A stretch of DNA of 43,173 nucleotides from Clostridiales bacterium (lineage in GTDB: Bacteria > Bacillota > Clostridia > Saccharofermentanales > Saccharofermentanaceae). Below, one piece after another: positions 1-8,735 of the stretch; positions within the stretch are counted from its first letter, which is position 1; each line of letters starts with the position of its first letter. Under the pieces are notes generated by a model that was given only the letters and a program-made list of their open reading frames with translations, ran no database searches and was not told the origin of the DNA. The stretch lies in the NCBI GenBank assembly GCA_017561715.1, contig JAFZBN010000020.1, forward strand, positions 1-43,173, given 5' to 3'. The translations under genes and the position numbers were made by a program.

Positions 1-105
1 CTGCAATGTGGCCATCAAAGCCTTCTGGCCCTGGCCCTTGTATTTCGAAAGAACTTCATCGAGCTTTGCGCTCATTTCTTCCGGAGTCATTTTTTGTTTT
101 CCCAC
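1..105 (-). CDS. N-terminal fragment, possibly NuoE-like (complex I 24 kDa / hydrogenase) subunit
   Basis: Only the first 35 codons are inside the window; the gene runs off the left edge. I chose a GTG start at 105 because GGAGG lies 10 bases upstream; the in-frame ATG at 90 would be about 25 bases away from it. The visible residues are a charged helix (KLDEVLSKYKGQGQKAL) followed by MATLQ. This resembles the N-terminus of NuoE/HydC-type [2Fe-2S] subunits, where a helix ending in a run like ALIPVLQ precedes the cysteines, but no cysteine is visible here. The family call is therefore tentative. The gene is divergent from the pseudouridine synthase at 329, with a good promoter in between. Confidence 0.4.
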   Translation of the reverse strand, partial: MGKQKMTPEEMSAKLDEVLSKYKGQGQKALMATLQ

Positions 106-128
106 AGTTGACTCACCTCCCACATGGT

Positions 129-157
129 AGGATAACATATCCTCTTTTTCTACTCAA
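129..157 (-). promoter_or_regulatory. Putative sigma-A promoter of the truncated gene at the left edge
   Basis: On the minus strand, TTGAGT (152-157) and TATCCT (129-134) are separated by exactly 17 bases. The -10 box lies inside a small inverted repeat, GGATA-TGT-TATCC (130-142), which could be an operator. The GTG start is 24 bases downstream of the -10 box, with GGAGG in between. Confidence 0.5.
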
Positions 158-328
158 TGGAAAAGCGGAAAATTCTTGTCAAGTTACCCTGAAAAATAAC
201 AAAATCGACACAGTTTTTAGGCAAAATGAAAATCATTTGACTGAAGGCACTCACCCGACTCCTCTTCACTTCCTTTTTACCTGTTTAGCAGTTAAAATGA
301 GAACCGACTTTGACTTAATGGGGGAAAC

Positions 329-1216
329 ATGCAGCTTACGTTTAAAATCCAACCGGAAGACAGCGGCAGGAAGATCTATGACATCCTGAGAGACAGATAT
401 CAGATGTCCAATCTTCTGTGCAAACGCATACGTCTTTACGGGGAATTGTACCTGAACGGATTTAAAGCCCGCATGATCGCAGAACCCGAAACCGGCGATG
501 AAGTCCACATCATCTACGATGACGCCGAAGGGATCATTCACACGAAACCCGACACGGATATAAAGATCTACTACGAGGATGACTGGATCGTCGTCTGTGA
601 AAAACCCGGTAATCTTGTCACCCACCCGTCCTGGCAGCATATGGATGACTCTCTGATCCAAAGACTATGCGATCAGAGACTCCACCCGATCATGAGACTT
701 GACCGTGAAACTTCAGGACTGATCGTTATCGCCAAGAACGGATATGCCCATAACACCGTGTCCAAGAACAAGATGGAAAAGGAATATGTGGGAATCGTTT
801 ACGGCACCTTTGATCCAGAAGAAGGAACGATCGACAGACCGATCGGGCGTGACGAGAACTCGATCATGATCCGCATCGTCCGAGATGACGGCCACCCTTC
901 GATCACTCACTACAAGACGATCCAGACTCTTCCGGGGCGAAACCTTTCCGTGGTCTCATATAAGCTCGAGACAGGACGATGCCACCAGATCCGAGTCCAC
1001 TCGCTTTACCTCGGTCATCCGCTCGTCGGTGACGGACTTTACGGACCCGCATCCAATGACTTTCCGAATCCGGATATGCCTCATATCGAAAACGAGAAAC
1101 TCATAAACAGACAGGCACTTCACGCCTGCAAGCTCGGCTTCTATCACCCGATCACAAATGAGTGGATGGAATTCACATCAGAGATGCCGGCGGACATGAG
1201 AAATCTGATTGTATGA
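329..1216 (+). CDS. RluA/RluD-family pseudouridine synthase
   Basis: Isomerises specific uridines to pseudouridine in rRNA or tRNA in the cytoplasm. The 295-residue protein has an S4-like N-terminal RNA-binding region (about residues 13-60), then the catalytic domain. The signature MRLDRETSG (122-130) carries the catalytic Asp125, followed by HQIRVH (219-224) and LVGDGLYG (232-239), all typical of the family. The residue before RLD is Met where most RluA/C/D members have His; the catalytic Asp is intact. The start follows a GGGGG run four bases upstream. The gene stands alone, convergent with recN, and ends at a strong hairpin. Which RNA site it modifies cannot be told from sequence, so I give no symbol. 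Confidence 0.9.
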   Translation: MQLTFKIQPEDSGRKIYDILRDRYQMSNLLCKRIRLYGELYLNGFKARMIAEPETGDEVHIIYDDAEGIIHTKPDTDIKIYYEDDWIVVCEKPGNLVTHPSWQHMDDSLIQRLCDQRLHPIMRLDRETSGLIVIAKNGYAHNTVSKNKMEKEYVGIVYGTFDPEEGTIDRPIGRDENSIMIRIVRDDGHPSITHYKTIQTLPGRNLSVVSYKLETGRCHQIRVHSLYLGHPLVGDGLYGPASNDFPNPDMPHIENEKLINRQALHACKLGFYHPITNEWMEFTSEMPADMRNLIV

Positions 1217-1290
1217 GAAAAAGATAAAGTTTTCTCAGCTGGTCCTCGGGCTTTGCCCTGCGGAGGCTTTCGAAAACTTTTCTTTTTCTC
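1215..1290. terminator. Large structured intergenic element, copy 1 (bidirectional terminator-like)
   Basis: A long hairpin fills the gap between the convergent pseudouridine synthase and recN genes. GAGAAAAAGA-T-AAAGTTTTC (1215-1234) pairs with GAAAACTTT-TCTTTTTCTC (1272-1290): 19 base pairs with one bulged T. Inside is a second hairpin, CCTC+GGGC / GCCC+GAGG, with a four-base bulge TGCG. The outer arms are A-rich and T-rich, so the structure can terminate transcription on either strand. An inverted second copy lies at 13080-13151. Confidence 0.8.
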
Positions 1291-1310
1291 TGATAACTAA
1301 GATATTCTCG

Positions 1311-2984
1311 CTATCGTCTTTCCTCGATAAGGTTTTTAGCCAGTATCTGTGATTGAACATCACCAGAGTTACCGGATAGGAGTCTTGCTACCTCATATAC
1401 GCGGCCGTTTTCATCAAGTTCTTCAACATACGTCTTTGTTCTCTCCCCGCTTTGATCCTTAGAGATGAAGAAATGCTGGTCTGCCGCGGCTGCGATCTGA
1501 CCCATATGCGTTACGCAGAATACCTGGTGGAACTTCGAGAGTTTCTTCATGGACTGAGATACCGCTTTAGCCGCTTCACCGGAAATACCCGAATCAACTT
1601 CATCAAAGATAAGGACAGGTGTCGCGTCGGCTCTTGCCAGGATCGTTTTGATCGCCAGCATGATACGTGCCGCTTCACCGCCGGATGCCGTCTTGGACAG
1701 CGGCTTTAAGTCTTCGCCCTTATTCGCGGAGAAAAGAAACTCCACTTCGTCATAACCGGTCTTACTGAAGAAACGTTCCTTCGGACGCTTCGTGAACGAA
1801 ACATCGAAAGTGGCGTTGGAAAGACCAAGGAACTGCACCTCGGAAACGATATCCGCTGAAAGCCTCTTCCCTGCTTCAACTCGGATCTCATGAATCTTAT
1901 CGGCAAGCGCGATCAGTTCTTTTTCAATACGAGAACGCTCGACATTGAGCTGTTTGATCTTGGAATCGCCCTCACGGAGCATTTCGAGACGTTTCTTCGC
2001 GGAATCCAGGAATTCGTTCATCGCAGAAACGGAACCGCCGTACTTTACCGTGCAGGAACGGAGCTTTTCAAGACGTTCCTCAACCTCGTCATAAGACTCG
2101 GCACCGAGAGCATCCTCAGATCCGAGAGAATCGTGCAGACCTTCGAGGTCCATGACCAAAGAATGCATCTGCTGCGCGTTTTCGGAAAATGCCGGATCGA
2201 TCTGAGAAAGCGCGTCGAGATGTTCGGCCGCCGTCTGAAGCGCAGAAAGCGGAGATTCCGAATCTTCTGTCGAAAGAGCGCCCTGTACGAAAGACAGATG
2301 GAAGCGTCTCTTCTCCTCTTGCTTTAAGACTTTGAGCTTCTCGACGAGTTCTTCTTCCTCGCCTTCACGAAAAGCACCGTCCTCGATCTCTTTGATCTGA
2401 TACACAAGAAGATCCTGCATCTGGCGGCTCTTTTCAGGATCACTCTCATACTGTTTGCGCATGTTAAGGATCTCGCGGTATTCGTTGAGTTTCTCGGAAA
2501 ATGCGGCAATATGCGGTTTGATCGCATCGCCGGAGTAATCGTCCAGGATGCCCAGATGCTTGGAGCTGTCGAAGATCGTCTGCTGGTCGTGCTGACCGTG
2601 GATATCTACAAGGAAGGAACCGATGCTTTTCAATACGGAAACAGGCATCACGCGGCCGTTGATACGGACGATGCTTCTGCCGTCTTTATTGATCTCACGA
2701 AGAAGGATGAGCGTGTCATCTTCGACTTCGATACCAAATTCCGCGATCACATCAGACGGAACTACGGAACTGATCTGATCGAACACTGCTTCGATAACGG
2801 CTTTATCACAATCCTTACGAACATAGTCTCTTCCGATTCGATGACCCAGGAGCGCGCTGATCGCGTCGATGATCAAAGATTTACCCGCGCCGGTCTCACC
2901 GGTCAGGATGTTAAGTCCTTTTCCCGGTGTAAAAGACGCATACTCGACTATGGCAAAATCTTGTATCGTGAGACTGACTAACAC
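1311..2984 (-). CDS. recN: DNA repair ATPase RecN
   Basis: SMC-like ATPase that acts early in double-strand break repair. Walker A GETGAGKS (29-36) is near the N-terminus. A central coiled-coil region rich in Glu and Lys follows. The ABC signature TASGGEAAR and the Walker B stretch VLIFDEVDSGISG are in the C-terminal part, as expected for this 550-570 residue family. It is the last gene of the nusB-to-recN string, 12 bases after argR, and is followed by the hairpin at 1215-1290. In many Clostridia spoIVB and spo0A follow recN; here the neighbour is instead a convergent pseudouridine synthase. Confidence 0.96.
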   Translation of the reverse strand: MLVSLTIQDFAIVEYASFTPGKGLNILTGETGAGKSLIIDAISALLGHRIGRDYVRKDCDKAVIEAVFDQISSVVPSDVIAEFGIEVEDDTLILLREINKDGRSIVRINGRVMPVSVLKSIGSFLVDIHGQHDQQTIFDSSKHLGILDDYSGDAIKPHIAAFSEKLNEYREILNMRKQYESDPEKSRQMQDLLVYQIKEIEDGAFREGEEEELVEKLKVLKQEEKRRFHLSFVQGALSTEDSESPLSALQTAAEHLDALSQIDPAFSENAQQMHSLVMDLEGLHDSLGSEDALGAESYDEVEERLEKLRSCTVKYGGSVSAMNEFLDSAKKRLEMLREGDSKIKQLNVERSRIEKELIALADKIHEIRVEAGKRLSADIVSEVQFLGLSNATFDVSFTKRPKERFFSKTGYDEVEFLFSANKGEDLKPLSKTASGGEAARIMLAIKTILARADATPVLIFDEVDSGISGEAAKAVSQSMKKLSKFHQVFCVTHMGQIAAAADQHFFISKDQSGERTKTYVEELDENGRVYEVARLLSGNSGDVQSQILAKNLIEERR

Positions 2985-2996
2985 AAATGACCTCTC

Positions 2997-3473
2997 TTAC
3001 AAATCCGCGTTGATACGGTTGTTCATATCTTTGATGGTCGCCTGGATCGCAAGAGCATCCTCTGGACTCGGCGTGGCGACAAATACGGTATCGTCTCCCG
3101 CGATGGATCCGACAACACCGGACAGGTGAATCGAATCGAGTGCGGATGCCGCGGCATTGGCCATACCCGGAAGTGTGCGGATGACGACAAGGTTCATAGC
3201 GACATCACTGGATAAAACCGAATGAGCAAATACGGAAAGCAGTCTTCCCGGAGCAACATCACCGGTTCTGTCGAGAACACTGTACTTGGTGCCGCCGGAC
3301 GGAAGCGTGACCTTGATGATCCCGAGATCCTTGATATCACGGGAAACCGTTGCCTGGGTCACCTGCCAGCCTTCGGACTCAAGTGCTTTTGCCAGTTCTT
3401 CCTGTGTACTGATCTCTTTTGCGCGGACCAGACGGAGCATTGCTTCCTGTCGTTCATTTTTCGCCATCTTCAT
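2997..3473 (-). CDS. argR: Arginine repressor ArgR
   Basis: Arginine-responsive transcriptional regulator of arginine metabolism. I place the start at 3473 (MKMAKNERQ) because AGAGGT lies seven bases upstream; a longer reading frame from 3491 is possible but has no better ribosome site. The result is 158 residues, normal for the family. The N-terminal winged helix contains TQATVSRDIKDLG, and the C-terminal oligomerisation and arginine-binding domain has SIAGDDTVFVA, matching the conserved GTIAGDDT motif. The start overlaps the 3' end of nadK by 20 bases, so the two are probably translationally coupled. Confidence 0.95.
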   Translation of the reverse strand: MKMAKNERQEAMLRLVRAKEISTQEELAKALESEGWQVTQATVSRDIKDLGIIKVTLPSGGTKYSVLDRTGDVAPGRLLSVFAHSVLSSDVAMNLVVIRTLPGMANAAASALDSIHLSGVVGSIAGDDTVFVATPSPEDALAIQATIKDMNNRINADL

Positions 3474-4329
3474 AGAAACTACCTCTTGCACGGATCTTCT
3501 GTCTTACGGTCTGATAGAAGTTCTTATAACCAAGTTTCGCTACGACGACATCCTGCTCGGATTTCTTGATCAGGATACGGTCGTGATAGGAAAGTTCAAT
3601 ATTCGGACGGCCGTCGAGCGAGATGATCGGCGGCTCGGAGAAACGCTCGATGATGATCTCCAGCGTGCTGTCGCCGGAAACGATATAGGTTCTGTTATGA
3701 AGTGTATGCGGGCAGATCGGAGTGACCATGAAGATGTCCAGCTCCGGCTTTACGATCGGGCCGCCTGCGGCAAGACAGTACGCGGTAGATCCTGTCGCCG
3801 TGGAAAGGATCACACCATCGCCGGAAAGACGTTCTACGTGATCATGGTCGATCAGAAGATCAAGTGTTACGACATGCATGTTCAATCCACGAGCGATGAC
3901 AGCGTCGTTTAAGCACACGCCATGTTCTTTTACCGTACCGTCTTCGGACATCAAAGTAACGTCCAGCTGGGAACGAAGCTCGCGTGTATATTTACCTGCC
4001 ATCAGGCGATCAACGGCATCTTCGAAGTCTTCTTTAGTGATCTCGGTCATAAATCCGATACTTCCGAGGTTTACGCCGATCATCGGGACATTGTACTTAA
4101 GGTACTTCTGCGCGGCACGAAGGAATGTTCCGTCGCCACCGAGCGAAAAGATGATATCGCAGTCTTCATAGGTAGCGAATGTAACACCCGGAATATCTTT
4201 AAGACGTGTATCGATATAGGTATCGCTTAAAACGACTTCCCCGCCTTTGCTCTGAATAACATCGATAGCATATGCAGAAAAATCGAAGTTCGGGTCTTTT
4301 TCTTCATTGATCTGAAAACCGAATTTCAT
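3454..4329 (-). CDS. nadK: NAD kinase
   Basis: Phosphorylates NAD to NADP in the cytosol. The 291-residue protein contains the nucleotide-binding motif GGDGT (64-68), NLGSIGFM, the NDAV motif and TATGSTAY, all diagnostic of the ATP/polyphosphate NAD kinase family. It is the first gene after a 174-base gap from dxs and is followed by overlapping argR and then recN, the usual Clostridial order. In many relatives a TlyA-type rRNA methyltransferase sits between dxs and nadK; it is absent here. A candidate promoter region lies upstream at 4370-4441. Confidence 0.96.
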   Translation of the reverse strand: MKFGFQINEEKDPNFDFSAYAIDVIQSKGGEVVLSDTYIDTRLKDIPGVTFATYEDCDIIFSLGGDGTFLRAAQKYLKYNVPMIGVNLGSIGFMTEITKEDFEDAVDRLMAGKYTRELRSQLDVTLMSEDGTVKEHGVCLNDAVIARGLNMHVVTLDLLIDHDHVERLSGDGVILSTATGSTAYCLAAGGPIVKPELDIFMVTPICPHTLHNRTYIVSGDSTLEIIIERFSEPPIISLDGRPNIELSYHDRILIKKSEQDVVVAKLGYKNFYQTVRQKIRARGSFYEDGEK

Positions 4330-4369
4330 TGTGATCTACCCATTCCCTTCTTTGCCGGATTCCATATTC

Positions 4370-4441
4370 TTGCATAATTATACCTCAAATCATAGATTTA
4401 TACAGTATTTATGCAAAAACGGATCCTTTTACAGCATTATA
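4370..4441 (-). promoter_or_regulatory. Putative promoter and inverted repeat upstream of nadK-argR-recN
   Basis: The 174-base gap before nadK is AT-rich. On the minus strand it has two perfect TATAAT boxes (4377-4382 and 4436-4441), though neither has a good -35 box at 17 bases. A perfect 8-bp inverted repeat, TTGCATAA (4370-4377) and TTATGCAA (4409-4416), brackets the inner box with a 31-base spacer. Because argR is in this transcript, autoregulation by ArgR is conceivable, but the arms do not clearly match a known ARG box. Confidence 0.4.
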
Positions 4442-4503
4442 CAGAGAATTCGGGTTTTGCGCATGATGTTATATGAGTAGTTGAAGACTTTTCAGCAGAT
4501 CGA

Positions 4504-6387
4504 TCAGATCCAGTTTTTGAAAACGGCATCCACGATGCTCTTACTGTCCATGCCTTCATTTTCAAGAAGCACCTTTCTGTCGCCCGCTTCAAGCGGATGA
4601 TCACTGACACCTAAGATCGTGAAATCACTGACACATTTAAATCCGCCTTCCTCTTCCAGCGCAGAAAGAAGATACGAACCGAAACCCGCGTGAGCGATAC
4701 CATCCTCGATCGTGACGACACGGTCAATGTCGGAGAGCAGTTCTTTCCACGCGGAAATATCTACGGGCTTGACGCAGCGGACATCAATGACACGCGCTTC
4801 GATGCCCTTTTCGGAAAGCACCTTCGCCGCTTCCAATGCCTGCTCGGCCATGATGCCGAGAGAAAGGATCGCGATGTTCTCTCCTTCACGGATCACACGA
4901 GGTCCGAATCCTTCCGAAGAAGGGATCGCCGCAAGGACTTCACTCTGACAGCCTCTGGGATATCTAACCGCCACAAGACCGGTCGCCTCGGAAACGGCAT
5001 ATTCGAGCATGCGGTCAAGTTCTTCGTAATTACACGGCGAAAGCAACGTGGTATTCGGCATGGAGAGCATCATGGAGATATCGTAGATACCTTGGTGCGT
5101 CATACCGTCGGCGCCTACGATCCCGGCACGGTCCAACGCCATTATGACATGCAGGTTCTGAAGACATACGTCATGCAGAAGCTGGTCATAGGCACGCTGG
5201 GCGAATGTCGAATAAAGCGCAACAACAGGAACGAATCCGTTTACCGCCATACCGGCAGCCATCGTGACCGCGTGCTGTTCGGCGATACCGACGTCGAAGA
5301 AACGAAGTTTCATGCTCTTTCTGAAATTGGCCAGTCCGGTACTGGTCATCATGCCGGCGCAGATCGCGACAAGATCCTCATGCCTCTGACCGCATGCGAT
5401 CACGCTTTCGGAGAAGCAATCCGTAAATGTCTTTTTATCGGAAAGCTGAACGCCTTTTTCTCTGTCAAAAGGACCTACACCGTGATACGACGACGGGTTC
5501 TCTTCGGCAAGCTTGTAACCTTTACCTTTCTGCGTCGCGACATGGATAAGTACAGGGCCTTTCACCTGCTTGGCGATCTTCAGTTTCTTCTTTAACAGTT
5601 TGATGTCATGTCCGTCGAAAGGTCCGAAGTACTGGAATCCCAGGTCTTCGAAAATGACCGGTTTACTGTTTCTGCGGATCAAAAGACGGATCCACGTCTT
5701 GATCGCAACGATAAACTTGGCGATCGGCTTTCCGATCAGCGGAATATGCAGAAGGAATTTCTCGATCTTACCTTTTGTACGGATGTATCCTGCCGAAGAA
5801 CGAAGGTTGGAAAGCGCCTTGGAAAGGCCGCCGACGTTCTTATCGATCGACATTTCGTTATCGTTCAGGATCACGATCAGATTCTCATTGAAGTGACCGG
5901 TATCGTCTAAAGCCTCGAAAGCCATACCGCCGGTCATCGCGCCATCACCGATCACGGCGATAACATGACCGTCGTCGCCCTTTAGTTTTTTTGCGCGAAG
6001 AAGTCCGAGAGCCGCGGATACGGAAGTACTGCTGTGGCCGACACCGAATACGTCGTATTCACTTTCACTTCTCTTCGGGAAACCCGCTATACCGCCGTAC
6101 TTACGAAGCGTATCAAATCGGTCTTTCCTTCCGGTCAGGAGCTTATAGGCATATGCCTGATGTCCGACGTCCCAGACGATCTGATCATGCGGAAGATCAA
6201 ACTCGGAAAGAAGAGCGATCGTCAGATCGACAACACCAAGGCTCGACGCCAGATGTCCGCCGTTTTGGCTGACACGGTCAATAATGACCTCGCGAAGTTC
6301 ATCCGCAAGTTCATTGCTCTGCTCTAAGCTGAGACCAGCCACGTCATTCGGTCTCTTTAAGTTATCAAGAATCGGAGTCGGTTTCAT
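4504..6387 (-). CDS. dxs: 1-deoxy-D-xylulose-5-phosphate synthase
   Basis: First enzyme of the MEP isoprenoid pathway: it condenses pyruvate and glyceraldehyde 3-phosphate using thiamine diphosphate. The protein has 627 residues, the usual length. The thiamine-binding motif begins with GDGA (147-150) and includes NDNEMSI near 175. FGPFDGHD and the transketolase-like catalytic stretch VGIAEQHAVTMAAG follow. It begins three bases after ispA ends, so isoprenoid precursor supply and prenyl chain synthesis are made from one transcript. Confidence 0.97.
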   Translation of the reverse strand: MKPTPILDNLKRPNDVAGLSLEQSNELADELREVIIDRVSQNGGHLASSLGVVDLTIALLSEFDLPHDQIVWDVGHQAYAYKLLTGRKDRFDTLRKYGGIAGFPKRSESEYDVFGVGHSSTSVSAALGLLRAKKLKGDDGHVIAVIGDGAMTGGMAFEALDDTGHFNENLIVILNDNEMSIDKNVGGLSKALSNLRSSAGYIRTKGKIEKFLLHIPLIGKPIAKFIVAIKTWIRLLIRRNSKPVIFEDLGFQYFGPFDGHDIKLLKKKLKIAKQVKGPVLIHVATQKGKGYKLAEENPSSYHGVGPFDREKGVQLSDKKTFTDCFSESVIACGQRHEDLVAICAGMMTSTGLANFRKSMKLRFFDVGIAEQHAVTMAAGMAVNGFVPVVALYSTFAQRAYDQLLHDVCLQNLHVIMALDRAGIVGADGMTHQGIYDISMMLSMPNTTLLSPCNYEELDRMLEYAVSEATGLVAVRYPRGCQSEVLAAIPSSEGFGPRVIREGENIAILSLGIMAEQALEAAKVLSEKGIEARVIDVRCVKPVDISAWKELLSDIDRVVTIEDGIAHAGFGSYLLSALEEEGGFKCVSDFTILGVSDHPLEAGDRKVLLENEGMDSKSIVDAVFKNWI

Positions 6388-6390
6388 AGA

Positions 6391-7293
6391 TCACTGCACC
6401 CTATTCTGCAAAACATCGCTGAACCGGCGAAGTGCGGTAACATCAAATCCGAGATTGGAAAGTTCATCTAAAGCGGCGTAAACGTCGCCGTAAGTATCGT
6501 CGAGCATCTGCTGTGCTTTCTTTTCGCCGAAAACTGTAACAAATGTAGACTTGTTATCTCTTGCGTCCTTACCGGTGCTTTTGCCGAGGACATGTTCGTC
6601 TGCCTGAACGTCTAAAAGATCGTCCTTGATCTGGAAACCGAGACCCGTGCCTGCGGAGAAACGATGGATCAGGTCATACACCTTCTTATCCTCGCCTTTA
6701 TCGGCCGCGTAAATGAAATACGGAATGAGACAGGAAGCATTGATCAAAGCGCCGGTCTTCTTCTCATGAAGTTCACAGAGAAGTCCCGTCTCGATCTTCT
6801 TTCCTTCCGATGCCAGGTCGATGCTCTGGCCGCCGACCATACCGAGTATACCGGTGTTCCCGGCAAAATACGAAGCCGCGGACGCAGCCTTCGGGTCCTT
6901 TGTTACGGCCGAAAGAACACGTTCAAAAGCTCTGTTCAGGAGCGCGTCACCGGCAAGAAGCGCAAATGCCTCACCATGCGCGATATGGCATGTCGGCTTT
7001 CCCCTTCGTAAACAGTCATCATCCATGCAAGGAAGATCGTCATGGATCAAAGAATATGTATGTACCATTTCCATGGCAACGGCAAAATCATCGACATCCT
7101 CAAGGTCGAGCTTGAGCATGTCGGCAACCATATACATCAGCACGGGACGGATACGCTTGCCGCCGGCAAGAAGGCTGTACATCGCCGCCTTTACCGTAGG
7201 GTCATCGGAAAGCTCGGAAGGAAACACATCAAGAAGTAGTTTTTCGATGCGGTCCTGATATTTCTTCATAAAAAAGGAGATCTTCTCTGTCAT
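6391..7293 (-). CDS. ispA: Polyprenyl (farnesyl/geranylgeranyl) diphosphate synthase
   Basis: Condenses isopentenyl diphosphate with allylic diphosphates to give C15 or C20 chains for later isoprenoids. The first aspartate-rich motif DDLPCMDDD (85-93) is followed by RRGKPTCH, and the second motif KDDLLD lies near residue 228. GGKRIRP (44-50) binds the diphosphate. The 300-residue length and the Tyr five residues before the first motif are typical of bacterial short-chain synthases, but product length is not certain from sequence. The start overlaps the xseB stop by four bases (ATGA). Confidence 0.93.
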   Translation of the reverse strand: MTEKISFFMKKYQDRIEKLLLDVFPSELSDDPTVKAAMYSLLAGGKRIRPVLMYMVADMLKLDLEDVDDFAVAMEMVHTYSLIHDDLPCMDDDCLRRGKPTCHIAHGEAFALLAGDALLNRAFERVLSAVTKDPKAASAASYFAGNTGILGMVGGQSIDLASEGKKIETGLLCELHEKKTGALINASCLIPYFIYAADKGEDKKVYDLIHRFSAGTGLGFQIKDDLLDVQADEHVLGKSTGKDARDNKSTFVTVFGEKKAQQMLDDTYGDVYAALDELSNLGFDVTALRRFSDVLQNRVQ

Positions 7294-7520
7294 TTTTCTT
7301 CTCCAAAAGCACTTTCACTCGAGCCATCCTGCCCGAGGATGCTGATCTTCTTTACGATCGAATCCAGCTTGTCTTTGCAGAACTTAGACAGTTCCATGCC
7401 ACGAGAATAAAGCGCGATCGATTCATCCAGAGTCGCCTCACCTGACTCAAGTTTACGGATGATCTCTTCCAGTTCGGCGACTGCCTGCTCATAAGTCATG
7501 TCATTCTTTTTCTCAGCCAT
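7290..7520 (-). CDS. xseB: Exodeoxyribonuclease VII small subunit
   Basis: Small helical subunit that binds the C-terminal part of XseA to form exonuclease VII, which degrades single-stranded DNA into oligonucleotides. At 76 residues it is full length. The family hallmark ELEEIIRKLESGEATLDESI covers the first helical hairpin, followed by LYSRGMEL. It starts three bases after xseA ends and overlaps ispA by four bases, so it is firmly inside the operon. Confidence 0.95.
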   Translation of the reverse strand: MAEKKNDMTYEQAVAELEEIIRKLESGEATLDESIALYSRGMELSKFCKDKLDSIVKKISILGQDGSSESAFGEEK

Positions 7521-7523
7521 TTC

Positions 7524-8735
7524 TTAACCCTCTTTTGTCTCAATTCCCGTCACGTTCGTACGGATCACGCCGTCCGAAACCGAGATCAAAACTTCTTCCT
7601 CTATATTAACACATTTTACGGAATCGACCGTCCGGCCGTCTTTATCGGTAGCCCGCGCATATCCGCGAAGCAGGACCTTCATCGGGTCGAGAGCTTCGAG
7701 TTTTGCCAGGTCCGTGGCAAAAGCACTGTTCTTCTTTTCAAAAGCGGACGTAAAACGCTCATTCAGCTTCCCATATAGCATGTCGCAGCGCTGCATTTCC
7801 TTTTCGATCCGAAACTTCGGTTCGACCATGGCTCTATGCTTCGTCAGGCTCTCGAGCATGAAGTTCTTATTTTTAATGAAGTTTCTCATCGCAAGAGCGA
7901 GTTTTCCGCCGGAAACATCCAGTCTCGAAGCGACTTCCTCTTTATTCGGAAGTACAAGTTCTGCCGCGGCAGACGGTGTCGGAGCGCGAAGGTCAGCGCA
8001 GAAGTCACAGATCGTAAAGTCCGTCTCATGTCCGACAGCAGAGATGACCGGTGTTTTCGCGTTAAAGATCGCGCGTCCGAGTGCTTCGTCATTGAAGCAC
8101 CACAGATCTTCCATGGATCCGCCACCACGCGCGATAATGATGACATCGATATCGTCACGATCATCAAGGAGTTTCAGTCCACGAATAAGTTCCGCGGACG
8201 CTTCTTTTCCCTGAACAGCGGACGGTGCGATCAGAAGATCGTAGTTCGGAAAGCGTCTGTTCAAAACGTTCAGAATATCCTGAATAACTGCGCCTTTCGG
8301 GGATGTCACCACACCGATCCTTTTCGGAAGGTACGGGATCGGCTTTTTATGTTCTTCGTCAAAGAGACCTTCCGCGGCCATCTTTGCCTTTCTCAGTTCA
8401 AATTCCTTGAAAAGTTCTCCCAGACCGTCTTCTTCCATCATGGAGACTACGACCTGGAACTTTCCGTCTACGGAGTATAATGCCGCGCGTCCGTAGATCC
8501 TGACTTTCATACCGTTTTCAGGAACAAACTGAATGTGGTAGAAGTTTCCCTTGAACATGACGCAGGAAACGGAACTATTGGCATCTTTCAGCTGGAAATA
8601 CGCATGTCCTGACGGATAACGCTTATAGCCGGAGATCTCGCCTTTGACGCATAACTGACAAAGCACACCGTCACTACTGAGCAGTGTGCTTACGTACGCA
8701 TTCAATTCCGATACGGAAAATACTGTCTGTTCCAT
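7524..8735 (-). CDS. xseA: Exodeoxyribonuclease VII large subunit
   Basis: Catalytic subunit of exonuclease VII. The N-terminal OB fold (about 1-100) begins with FSVSELNAYVSTLL and includes the GEISGY stretch. The catalytic core has GVVTSPKGAVIQDI, ARGGGSMEDLW and AVGHETDFT, followed by RAPTPSAAAEL, all conserved in XseA. A coiled-coil C-terminal part follows. The protein has 403 residues, slightly short relative to the 440-450 usual elsewhere but normal for Firmicutes. The start codon shares a base with the nusB stop (TAATG), which suggests coupled translation. Confidence 0.96.
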   Translation of the reverse strand: MEQTVFSVSELNAYVSTLLSSDGVLCQLCVKGEISGYKRYPSGHAYFQLKDANSSVSCVMFKGNFYHIQFVPENGMKVRIYGRAALYSVDGKFQVVVSMMEEDGLGELFKEFELRKAKMAAEGLFDEEHKKPIPYLPKRIGVVTSPKGAVIQDILNVLNRRFPNYDLLIAPSAVQGKEASAELIRGLKLLDDRDDIDVIIIARGGGSMEDLWCFNDEALGRAIFNAKTPVISAVGHETDFTICDFCADLRAPTPSAAAELVLPNKEEVASRLDVSGGKLALAMRNFIKNKNFMLESLTKHRAMVEPKFRIEKEMQRCDMLYGKLNERFTSAFEKKNSAFATDLAKLEALDPMKVLLRGYARATDKDGRTVDSVKCVNIEEEVLISVSDGVIRTNVTGIETKEG

